Shown piece by piece: positions 1 to 4,580 of a stretch of 5,011 nucleotides of DNA. The first letter of the stretch is position 1. Each line of letters starts with the position of its first letter. This DNA comes from Pseudomonadota bacterium (lineage in GTDB: Bacteria; Pseudomonadota; Gammaproteobacteria; Burkholderiales; Gallionellaceae): positions 1-5,011 of the forward strand of contig JAJXTL010000194.1 in assembly GCA_021783855.1 (NCBI GenBank), given 5' to 3'. Made by a program: the position numbers and the translations under genes. The notes below the pieces were generated by a model that saw only the letters and a list, made by a program, of their open reading frames with translations, was not told the origin of the DNA and ran no database searches.

Positions 1-107
1 GCGACAGTCAAACTGAAACACTTGAACAGCAATGGGATACGGCAATCGCCAAGCATTATGCGCAAGCCACGCAGATCGCGCGGTCGATACTGGGAGATCA
101 ACCATGA
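1..107 (+). CDS. C-terminal end of an unrecognised upstream gene (partial)
   Basis: An open frame enters from the left edge (first full codon at 3) and reads 34 codons to a TGA at 105-107. The tail is polar and probably helical, with segments such as LEQQWDTAIAKHYAQATQ and ending RSILGDQP. Its stop overlaps the start of the di-heme oxidoreductase in the classic ATGA arrangement (104-107), the layout of translationally coupled genes in one operon. That overlap is the main reason to believe the frame is coding. The family cannot be told from 34 residues. Imelysin-type or other periplasmic iron-related proteins are sometimes found beside DUF1111 genes, but nothing visible here proves that. Confidence 0.6.
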   Translation, partial: DSQTETLEQQWDTAIAKHYAQATQIARSILGDQP

Positions 108-1453
108 AGCGATGGAATACAGTTTTAATATTGTGCGCGCTCGTTTTGACGCGCCCGGTCGCGGCAGACGAATCCGACGTCACTACGGATGACGCCACGC
201 GCGAAGCTTATGCCCAGCCGATACCCTCACTGCCCGAAGCGGACCGGGCGGAATTCTTCAAGGGACGCAGTCTGGTGCAGCAAGTCTGGGTGATCCCGCC
301 CAGCGAGAATCGCGAGATCGCCGGGCTCGGGCCTTTGTACAACCGCTTTTCCTGCATCGCCTGCCATGCCGGAAACGGCCGCGGGTTCTCCCCTTCCACA
401 CCGCAGGAACCGATGCGCTCGATGCTGGTGCGCCTGAGTGTCCCCGGCGCCGATGAACACGGCGGCCCGAAGCCCGATCCGGCATACGGCGGGCAACTGA
501 ACGAAAACGGTGTGCCCGGTGTGCCGGGCGAAGGCAGGGCCGAAGTGCGGTATACCGAACACGCGGTCCAACTCAGTGGTGGCGAACAAGTCATGCTGCG
601 CAAACCAGAGATCACCTTCGTCGAACTCGCATACGGCGACTTCCCTCCGGACATGCTGACCTCGCCGCGCACCGCACCGCCGCTCTACGGACTCGGGCTG
701 CTGCAGGCCGTGCCGGAAGCGGACATCGTTGCCTTGGCCGATGCGCCCAAGCCCGCAGGCATCAAGGGCAAGATCAATCGGGTCTGGGATGCGGAACAGC
801 AAAGAACCGCGCTGGGTCGATTCGGCTGGAAAGCCAACGTACCGAGCTTGCGCCAGCAGATCGCCGGAGCTTACGTCGGCGATATGGGCATCACTTCGCC
901 GCTATTCCCGGACGAGAATTGCACCGCAAAACAGGAAGCCTGCCGGCACTCACCCTCTGCCGGAAATCCGGAATTGAGCAAGGCACAACTCGACGCTTCC
1001 GAGTTCTACCACTTTGCCCTGGCTGCACCGCGTCAACGCAATACCGGGGACAAGCAGGTGCAACGCGGCGCAATCATGTTCAAACAGGCGCAATGCAGCG
1101 CCTGCCATGCGCCACAACTGAAGACGGGCGAATTCGTGCCGCTCCCGGCGTTGTCGCATCAGACCATCCACCCCTACACCGATCTGCTATTGCACGACAT
1201 GGGCGAAGCACTCGCCGACCATCGCCCGGATTATCTGGCGACGGGCCGCGAATGGCGCACTCCGCCATTGTGGGGAATCGGCCTCGCGCAAAAGGTCGAA
1301 CCGCGTGCCGGCTTCCTGCACGATGGACGCGCGAGAACTTTGCTGGAGGCCGTGTTGTGGCATGGCGGGGAAGGGGCTGAAGCTGAACGCACGGTCAGGG
1401 AGATGAGTGTGGCCGACCGGAATGCGCTGCTCAAATTTCTGGAGTCGCTTTAA
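104..1453 (+). CDS. Periplasmic di-heme oxidoreductase (DHOR/DUF1111 family, putative peroxidase-like cytochrome c)
   Basis: This gene encodes 449 residues. Residues 1-21 form a Sec signal peptide: a KR N-terminus, a hydrophobic stretch VLILCALVL, and a likely cut after VAA before DES. Two c-type heme sites are visible: CIACH at 84-88 and CSACH at 331-335. The C-terminal part carries LLHDMGEAL (362-370), WRTPPLWGIG (384-393) and FLHDGRARTLLEAVLWHGGEG (404-424), typical of the DHOR family and resembling MauG/bacterial cytochrome c peroxidases. C273 and C280 lie between the hemes and could form a disulfide. The family is thought to transfer electrons or act as a peroxidase in the periplasm; its substrate is generally unknown. 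I chose ATG 104, not ATG 32, because only 104 begins with the signal peptide and it overlaps the upstream stop (ATGA), implying translational coupling. Maturation would need the cytochrome c assembly system, not seen here. The family call is confident; the reaction is inferred. Confidence 0.93.
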   Translation: MKRWNTVLILCALVLTRPVAADESDVTTDDATREAYAQPIPSLPEADRAEFFKGRSLVQQVWVIPPSENREIAGLGPLYNRFSCIACHAGNGRGFSPSTPQEPMRSMLVRLSVPGADEHGGPKPDPAYGGQLNENGVPGVPGEGRAEVRYTEHAVQLSGGEQVMLRKPEITFVELAYGDFPPDMLTSPRTAPPLYGLGLLQAVPEADIVALADAPKPAGIKGKINRVWDAEQQRTALGRFGWKANVPSLRQQIAGAYVGDMGITSPLFPDENCTAKQEACRHSPSAGNPELSKAQLDASEFYHFALAAPRQRNTGDKQVQRGAIMFKQAQCSACHAPQLKTGEFVPLPALSHQTIHPYTDLLLHDMGEALADHRPDYLATGREWRTPPLWGIGLAQKVEPRAGFLHDGRARTLLEAVLWHGGEGAEAERTVREMSVADRNALLKFLESL

Positions 1454-1473
1454 CCCGAATAGTTCATCAGACC

Positions 1474-1533
1474 GTCATTCCGGCCCTTCGATAAACTCAG
1501 GACAGGCTGACCTTTGGTCAGGCCGGAATCCAG
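1474..1533. repeat. Palindromic repeat: 35-base core in a 9-bp stem (copy 1)
   Basis: Arms ATTCCGGCC (1477-1485) and GGCCGGAAT (1521-1529) pair perfectly around a 35-base core (1486-1520) of the TTCGA...CTCAGG type. The core ends in its own small hairpin, CTGACC-TTT-GGTCAG (1507-1521). The outer ends GTCATTCCGG and CCGGAATCCAG match a short palindrome I recall as very common between genes of proteobacteria. It lies 20 bases after the di-heme oxidoreductase stop. There is no following T-run, so a simple intrinsic terminator is not supported, although the hairpin could protect the mRNA end. Confidence 0.8.
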
Positions 1534-1547
1534 ATGATTAAAATATC

Positions 1548-1594
1548 CCCACCCTTCGACAGGCTCAGGACAGGCTGACCTTCGGTCAAGTGGG
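1548..1594. repeat. Palindromic repeat: same 35-base core in a different stem (copy 2)
   Basis: The core at 1554-1588 is a direct repeat of 1486-1520, 68 bases downstream. Counting flanks (1484-1522 against 1552-1590), 34 of 39 bases are identical. It again ends in a small hairpin, TGACC-TTC-GGTCA. The flanking arms differ from those of copy 1 but are still complementary: CCCAC (1548-1552) pairs with GTGGG (1590-1594). The function is unknown. It is a REP-like structured intergenic repeat. Confidence 0.72.
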
Positions 1595-1636
1595 ACAACA
1601 TCATGGTTTTGTCCGCTTCGCAGCATGTCTTTGTGA

Positions 1637-1663
1637 CTGGATTACGGCCTTCTCCGGAATGAC
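1637..1663. repeat. 27-base short palindrome, inverted copy of the GTCATTCC...GGAATCCAG repeat
   Basis: This short element has arms ATTACGG (1641-1647) and CCGGAAT (1654-1660), 6 of 7 pairing around CCTTCT. Read on the minus strand it runs from GTCATTCCGG to ATCCAG, the same ends as the element at 1474-1533 but without the 35-base core. Its right end, CCGGAATGAC (1654-1663), is a perfect 10-bp inverted match to GTCATTCCGG (1474-1483), so the 190 bases between them are bounded by an exact inverted repeat. Confidence 0.65.
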
Positions 1664-1734
1664 GCGGTTTTTGCTAATGGACCATTTGTATTTAGAGGAC
1701 AGCCGGGATTTTGTTGCGTTACATCTGGGCTTAA

Positions 1735-1852
1735 CCCTTCGACACGCCCGCTCGCCGGCACTCAGGGCAATCGGCCAAATTGAAATACCTTCACTCCGTT
1801 CATGCTGAGTGCCTTGCGCAGCGAGGTGTGTCGAAGCACGAGCGGAATGAAG
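1735..1852. repeat. Inverted pair of REP-like repeats downstream of modA
   Basis: Two blocks of inverted matches share one order. CTTCGACAC (1737-1745) pairs with GTGTCGAAG (1828-1836), and GCACTCAG (1758-1765) pairs with CTGAGTGC (1805-1812). The right half also contains a hairpin with 18-base arms, 1789-1806 against 1835-1852, matching at 15 of 18 positions. The pair starts 6 bases past the modA stop (modA is on the minus strand), so it would lie in the modA 3' untranslated RNA and could stabilise or end that message. The TTCGACA and CTCAGG ends relate it to the cores at 1486-1520 and 1554-1588. With those it fills the gene-free stretch 1454-1857, in which I see no coding region. Confidence 0.7.
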
Positions 1853-1857
1853 CTGAA

Positions 1858-2622
1858 TCACGGCATCTCATACCCGAACCCGCGCATCGCCGCCCTCGCC
1901 TTTTCGCCCTTCAGGAAAGCAAGGAATGCTTTTGCCGCTGCCTGATCCTTCGCGCCGGTCAACAGCACCGCGCTTTGCAGGATAGGTTTGTGCAACTCGG
2001 GTGGCACCAGCCACCAGGAACCCTGAGTCACCTTGCCGTCACGCATGACCAGCGATAGCGGGATGAAGGCCAGGTCAGCTTTCTCGGTCGCAGCCAATTG
2101 ATAGGTCTGCGTGACGTTCTCGCCTTTGGTCAGCTTTTCCTGTATCGAATTCCACATCGTCAATTTCGTCAATGTCTCTTTTGCCGCCACACCATAGGGC
2201 GAGAATCGGGGATTGGCGATGGCCAGCATGTTGAAATTGCCCTTGTTGAGCACCGTGCCTTTGTCGTCTACGAAGTCGGGCTGGTCGCTCCACAACACCA
2301 GCCTGCCGACTGTATAAACGAAGCGCGAACCTCCAACCGCCAGACCATCCACCATCAATAGCCGCGGCATTTCCTCGTCTGCGGAGAGGAACACATCAAA
2401 CGGCGCACCAGCCTTGATCTGCGCATACAGCTTGCCGCTGGCGCCGGGATTGACCTTCACCGTGTGGCCGCTTTCCTTCTGGAACAGCGGCACGAGGCGC
2501 TCCATGGGCGCAGCGAAGTCCGCCGCCACCGCTACGCTGACCTCTCCCGCCTGCACCGGCGAACTCATCAGTCCGCACAACAACAAAATAGTGACGATGG
2601 AACCGCGCAACGAAATTTGCAT
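1858..2622 (-). CDS. modA: Molybdate ABC transporter, periplasmic substrate-binding protein ModA
   Basis: This gene encodes 254 residues, the usual ModA length. Residues 1-25 are a Sec signal peptide (hydrophobic VTILLLCGLM, cut after VQA). The mature protein shows the ModA landmarks in order: VAVAADFAAPM (30-40), NPGASGKLYAQI (58-69), GAPFDVFLSAD (72-82), ANPRFSPYGVAA (136-147), ATEKADLAFIPLS (178-190), and a C-terminus FLAFLKGEKA...GFGYEMP. It binds molybdate, and probably tungstate, in the periplasm and hands it to the ModB/ModC permease for molybdenum-cofactor enzymes. The start is ATG at 2622: AAGGAG lies 6 bases upstream (2629-2634 in + coordinates). A TTG two codons earlier directly abuts that site and is unlikely. 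No modB or modC lies next to it, so it is an orphan binding-protein gene or has partners elsewhere. I see no convincing ModE-type operator upstream. Confidence 0.95.
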   Translation of the reverse strand: MQISLRGSIVTILLLCGLMSSPVQAGEVSVAVAADFAAPMERLVPLFQKESGHTVKVNPGASGKLYAQIKAGAPFDVFLSADEEMPRLLMVDGLAVGGSRFVYTVGRLVLWSDQPDFVDDKGTVLNKGNFNMLAIANPRFSPYGVAAKETLTKLTMWNSIQEKLTKGENVTQTYQLAATEKADLAFIPLSLVMRDGKVTQGSWWLVPPELHKPILQSAVLLTGAKDQAAAKAFLAFLKGEKARAAMRGFGYEMP

Positions 2623-2628
2623 CTTCAA

Positions 2629-2634
2629 CTCCTT
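2629..2634 (-). promoter_or_regulatory. Ribosome binding site of modA
   Basis: On the minus strand this reads AAGGAG, followed by the 6-base spacer TTGAAG and then ATG at 2622. It decides the start, ruling out the TTG at 2626-2628, which would leave no spacer. Confidence 0.8.
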
Positions 2635-2701
2635 ATTGGAATAGTTGCAATGATAACAAGCTGGATGATGTGCGGCGAAGAGTTATAGACTGCTTGGCAT
2701 A

Positions 2702-2734
2702 TTGACCGCGCACCCCTGCGCGGGTACGGTGCGC
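2702..2734. promoter_or_regulatory. GC-rich palindrome with a possible promoter in the modA/VOC divergent spacer
   Basis: Two mutually exclusive hairpins can form. One pairs GCGCACC (2708-2714) with GGTGCGC (2728-2734). The other pairs ACCGCGCA (2705-2712) with TGCGCGGGT (2717-2725), with one bulge. A sigma70-like TTGACC (2702-2707) with a 17-base gap to TACGGT (2725-2730) overlaps them and points toward the VOC gene. The -35 is close to consensus and the -10 is poor. This could be a promoter with an operator or only a repeat remnant. The palindromes are seen; the promoter role is a guess. Confidence 0.3.
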
Positions 2735-2775
2735 ACTGAGTTCAGCCGTTAATCAAGCTCTACCAATCAGACGAC

Positions 2776-3207
2776 ATGCCCGAAGTCACCGGAATAGACC
2801 ACATCTACATCACCGTCGCGGATATTGACCGCTCGGAAAGCTTCTATGACAGGGTTCTGATGAAGACGCTTGGGTTTCGCAAGAGCAAGTTCACGCTGGA
2901 TGGCGATCCGCACGTGCAATATTTCAACCGCTTTTTCGGATATGTTCTGCGCCCATCGCGGACGTCATCCACGCACGACGCATACTCGCCAGGACTGCAT
3001 CACTTCTGCCTGCGCGTGGATTCGGTTGAAGATGTAGTCGCCGTATCCACCCAACTGCGCGGTACCGGCATTGCCGCTTCCGAAGCGAGGAACTACCCTG
3101 AATACGCACCTGACTACTGGGCTACATTCTTTTCCGACCCCGACGGCATCCGTCTTGAGGTAACCAACTACAGGCAAGAGCGCCGCGAGCGCTATGACAA
3201 TTGGTAA
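2776..3207 (+). CDS. VOC-family protein (glyoxalase/bleomycin resistance/extradiol dioxygenase fold)
   Basis: This gene encodes 143 residues and no signal peptide, so the protein is cytoplasmic. It has the two beta-alpha-beta-beta-beta halves of a single VOC domain. The first half opens with IDHIYITVADIDRSESFYDRVL (7-28) and the second with GLHHFCLRVDSVEDV (73-87). It closes with FFSDPDGIRLEV (118-129). The likely divalent-metal ligands are H9, H75 or H76, and E128, so the metal site appears intact. Members include glyoxalase I, fosfomycin-resistance thiol transferases and ring-cleaving dioxygenases; the substrate cannot be told here. There is no clear Shine-Dalgarno before ATG 2776 (the upstream bases are CAGACGAC), so translation may be weak, but the start fits the family's N-terminus exactly. 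It is transcribed away from modA and appears to be a single-gene unit. Confidence 0.9.
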   Translation: MPEVTGIDHIYITVADIDRSESFYDRVLMKTLGFRKSKFTLDGDPHVQYFNRFFGYVLRPSRTSSTHDAYSPGLHHFCLRVDSVEDVVAVSTQLRGTGIAASEARNYPEYAPDYWATFFSDPDGIRLEVTNYRQERRERYDNW

Positions 3208-3218
3208 CAAGCAGATAT

Positions 3219-3363
3219 AAGGAGTGTAAATATCTTCACCCGCCACAATCCCTCATCTGCCCTACTACGCCGTCATCTTCACCTCTGTTCGCACCGTGGC
3301 GACAATGGCTATGGCGAGATAGCAAAATATTTGGTGGAACTTGCTTCCGATCAGCCAGCGTAG
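3219..3363 (+). pseudogene. Possible decayed small gene: ribosome binding site without a start codon
   Basis: AAGGAG (3219-3224) is followed at a normal 7-base distance by ATC (3232), where a start codon would be expected. From there 43 codons run open to TAG at 3361-3363. The last part reads GDNGYGEIAKYLVELASDQPA, which has plausible protein character. The stop lies inside the first bases of the palindromic element at 3360. The frame is also continuous, after the TAA at 3205, with the VOC gene. It may be a gene whose ATG became ATC, the tail of an older gene, or chance. I recognise no family, and no upstream ATG, GTG or TTG is available in frame after the VOC stop. Confidence 0.2.
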
Positions 3364-3435
3364 GGTGCAATAACCAAAGGGCATTGCACCATATAAAAAA
3401 TATCCGGCGGAATGCGCTACGCTATTCCACCCTAC
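3360..3435. repeat. 76-base MITE-like palindromic element
   Basis: The ends are inverted repeats: GTAGGGTGCAAT at the left and, read on the minus strand, GTAGGGTGGAAT at the right (11 of 12 match). Inside are two hairpins. GGTGCAAT (3364-3371) pairs perfectly with ATTGCACC (3383-3390) around 11 bases. GGAATGCG (3409-3416) pairs with CGC and ATTCC (3420-3428) with one bulged T. An A/T-rich linker (3391-3403) joins them. I recall elements of the GTAGGGTG...CACCCTAC type as common in proteobacterial and cyanobacterial intergenic DNA. It sits 19 bases before the phosphatase-like gene, so it would lie in that gene's leader or promoter region. No transposase is encoded. Confidence 0.75.
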
Positions 3436-3454
3436 CAAGTAAAACAAGTTATCT

Positions 3455-3922
3455 ATGCCAAACATGAACACGCCAGCCGATGCCGAGAATATCCACCAGG
3501 TCTTTGACTGGCTGTGGTCTTCGGGTCAATTATCCGAAGATGACATCGCGTGCCTGCCTGCGCTCGGGATCGAGGCCGTCATCAACCTGGCACCGCCGAC
3601 TTCATCAAACGTGCTGCCCGGCGAAGCCGAGTTCGTCACCCTGCAGGGCATCGCCTACGTCCAGATTCCCGTGGCATGGGAGCGGCCCGAGCTGCGCCAA
3701 TTGGGTCAGTTCTTCGGGGCGCTCAAGGCATTCGAGGGACGCAAGGTGTGGGTGCATTGTGCGAAGAACATGCGCGTCTCCGCTTTCATCTATCTCTATC
3801 GCAGGATGCGCCTGGGAGAGAACGAAGAGGACGCGGCATTCCCGATGCGCGAGGTCTGGGTGCCGAACGAAACCTGGCAAGCCTTCATTCGCATGGCTTT
3901 GGAATCAAAGCTGCCGAGGTAG
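3455..3922 (+). CDS. Protein-tyrosine/dual-specificity phosphatase-like protein with a short Cys-Arg loop
   Basis: This gene encodes 155 residues, no signal peptide, cytoplasmic. The order of elements matches a compact cysteine-phosphatase fold: FDWLWSSGQLSEDDI (17-31), a strand AVINLAP (41-47), IAYVQIPVAWERP (66-78) where the general-acid loop is expected, and WVHCAKNMRVSAFIYLYRRM (99-118) at the active-site position. Catalytic Cys would be C102 and the phosphate-binding Arg R107. The spacing is C-x4-R rather than the classical C-x5-R, with an Asn in the loop. From memory, other small bacterial phosphatase-like proteins carry a similar HCxxNxR motif, so this may be a subfamily trait rather than damage. 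Substrate unknown. Start: ATG 3455 or ATG 3464 (M4); neither has a good Shine-Dalgarno. The gene follows a palindromic element by 19 bases and is followed by a partial copy of it. Confidence 0.8.
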   Translation: MPNMNTPADAENIHQVFDWLWSSGQLSEDDIACLPALGIEAVINLAPPTSSNVLPGEAEFVTLQGIAYVQIPVAWERPELRQLGQFFGALKAFEGRKVWVHCAKNMRVSAFIYLYRRMRLGENEEDAAFPMREVWVPNETWQAFIRMALESKLPR

Positions 3923-3950
3923 CGAGAGCGGCCATTCTTTATGGACTATC

Positions 3951-3981
3951 ATCCGGCGGAATACGCTACGCTCTCCCGACC
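3951..3981. repeat. Partial, degenerate copy of the MITE-like element's right half
   Basis: Bases 3951-3972 match the 22 bases from 3402 at 21 positions (ATCCGGCGGAAT, then CGCTACGCT after one change) and then diverge. The left half of the element is not recognisable here. It has the same orientation as the full copy at 3360-3435, so the two flank the phosphatase-like gene as direct repeats. Confidence 0.65.
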
Positions 3982-3993
3982 CGCAAATTTTAG

Positions 3994-4009
3994 TGGCATA
4001 CAAATGCCA
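3994..4009. repeat. Small hairpin after the phosphatase-like gene
   Basis: TGGCAT (3994-3999) and ATGCCA (4004-4009) pair perfectly around the loop ACAA. There is no T-run on either side that would make it a standard terminator. It may simply be part of the decayed repeat region. Confidence 0.4.
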
Positions 4010-4027
4010 TAAATGTTGGTAGCCTTG

Positions 4028-4054
4028 ATGTGCCGGACTTGCAGTCCGGCACAT
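4028..4054. repeat. Perfect 12-bp hairpin, possible bidirectional transcription stop or REP element
   Basis: ATGTGCCGGACT (4028-4039) pairs perfectly with AGTCCGGCACAT (4043-4054) around the loop TGC. This would be a very stable RNA hairpin between the phosphatase-like gene and the small membrane protein gene, starting 105 bases after the former's stop. The downstream bases TAACTAAAAAT are not a U-tract on the + strand, so termination is plausible but not shown. I recall the GTGCCGGACT...AGTCCGGCAC palindrome as a recurrent intergenic repeat in proteobacteria. Confidence 0.7.
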
Positions 4055-4076
4055 TAACTAAAAATAATCATACTTG

Positions 4077-4080
4077 GGAG
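4077..4080 (+). promoter_or_regulatory. Ribosome binding site of the small membrane protein
   Basis: GGAG, within TTGGGAG, stands 7 bases before the ATG at 4088. It is the main evidence that this very short frame is translated. Confidence 0.7.
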
Positions 4081-4087
4081 TCTCGCA

Positions 4088-4237
4088 ATGAAAAGAAGCA
4101 TCGGCGTGTTGTTGTTGGCTGTCTGGCTCATCGTCACCGGGCTGGCGCATATTCTTCATTTCAGTTTTGCGGGAATGAGTACCATTATGTCTGTTGTTGC
4201 CATCGCATCCGGAATACTGATCATCATGGGTTTGTAG
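4088..4237 (+). CDS. Small two-helix inner-membrane protein, 49 residues
   Basis: The frame runs ATG to TAG, starting MKRSIGVLLLAVWLIVTG and ending ASGILIIMGL. Two hydrophobic segments, about residues 5-24 and 33-48, are joined by a short turn (HFSFAGMST), giving a helical hairpin in the inner membrane. The N-terminal KR should stay in the cytoplasm. The pattern (K-x3-G-V-L-L-L-x2-W-L-I-x-T-G-L ... A-I-A-S-G-I-L) resembles a common, uncharacterised class of tiny bacterial membrane proteins with conserved W-L-I-x-T-G and A-x-A-x-G-x-L features. That resemblance is from memory. A GGAG site 7 bases upstream supports translation. It stands alone between repeat elements, so the neighbours say nothing about its role. 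The function is unknown; the reality of the gene is fairly secure. Confidence 0.72.
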   Translation: MKRSIGVLLLAVWLIVTGLAHILHFSFAGMSTIMSVVAIASGILIIMGL

Positions 4238-4348
4238 TTTCGGTTCATCCGAGTTTCGTATGGGTAACTAAAGTGAGATAGGGTGATAAAGTCTTTGCAT
4301 GCAGAACCTGTTGCTTACCTGCCTGTGGTCTGGAGAATGCGGAGTAGT

Positions 4349-4438
4349 CCCCCACCCCAGCCCTCCCCCGGTGGGAGAGGGAGTTAGAGCAGAGAAGTTT
4401 TGGGTTTAGTCCCCCCGGGGGAGGGATCAGGGTGGGGG
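4349..4438. repeat. 90-base palindromic element with C-rich and G-rich ends
   Basis: The left end (4349-4369) is CCCCCACCCCAG followed by CCCTCCCCC. The right end (4417-4438), read on the minus strand, is CCCCCACCCTGAT followed by CCCTCCCCC. The two pair almost completely. Inside, CCCTC and GAGGG form a local hairpin (4361-4381), and CCCCCGGGGG (4412-4421) is a perfect 10-base palindrome. It lies in the 353-base gene-free stretch 4238-4590; outside it I see no other element and no convincing promoter. I recall similar CCCTCACCCC/GGGGTGAGGG palindromes as recurrent intergenic repeats in proteobacteria. It might end or stabilise transcripts. The G-runs could also favour non-B DNA. Confidence 0.75.
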
Positions 4439-4580
4439 AACACTCAGTGAGAAACCTTGGTTTTTGAACTACTGACTAACCTGACCTTAACCCATACAAA
4501 AGTCGGATGAACTGTAGTTTCAACAGCCTCGGCTTGAGATCAGATAGTGCAGCACCGGATCAAACTTTTTGCATAACTGA

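Noticed and set aside
32..103. Upstream ATG extending the di-heme oxidoreductase by 24 residues
   Set aside because: The extension (MGYGNRQALCASHADRAV...) buries the signal peptide and overlaps the end of the upstream gene in another frame. The ATGA junction at 104-107 and the signal peptide favour ATG 104.
208..802. Long minus-strand open frames opposite the di-heme oxidoreductase
   Set aside because: They are antisense shadows of a well-supported GC-rich gene, with no recognisable domains and no ribosome binding site that I could see.
1474..1594. CRISPR-like array from the two direct repeats
   Set aside because: There are only two units, they are imperfect, the unit is nested in different palindromes, and no cas genes are present.
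1590..1861. Open frames on both strands inside the repeat stretch
   Set aside because: They run through palindromic repeats, which readily give matched open frames on both strands. No family resemblance or start signal supports them.
2623..2628. TTG start two codons before ATG for modA
   Set aside because: The TTG directly abuts the AAGGAG site, leaving no spacer, while ATG 2622 has a 6-base spacer.
3265..3471. Minus-strand frame of 68 codons with a hydrophobic product
   Set aside because: It runs straight through the 76-base palindromic element and into the start of the phosphatase-like gene. The hydrophobic look comes from repeat sequence, and no ribosome binding site is evident.
3480..4022. 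180-codon frame overlapping the phosphatase-like gene
   Set aside because: It is rich in Arg, Ser and Cys, a typical shifted-frame signature. The overlapping frame at 3455-3922 has a clear fold pattern and active-site motif.
4030..4281. 83-codon frame over the small membrane protein
   Set aside because: It starts inside the 12-bp hairpin, lacks a ribosome binding site and is a shifted-frame shadow of the 49-residue membrane protein.
4452..4465. AAACC-TT-GGTTT plus T-run as a terminator
   Set aside because: The loop would be two bases, or the stem only four pairs. It is too weak to call, although the TTTTT that follows caught the eye.
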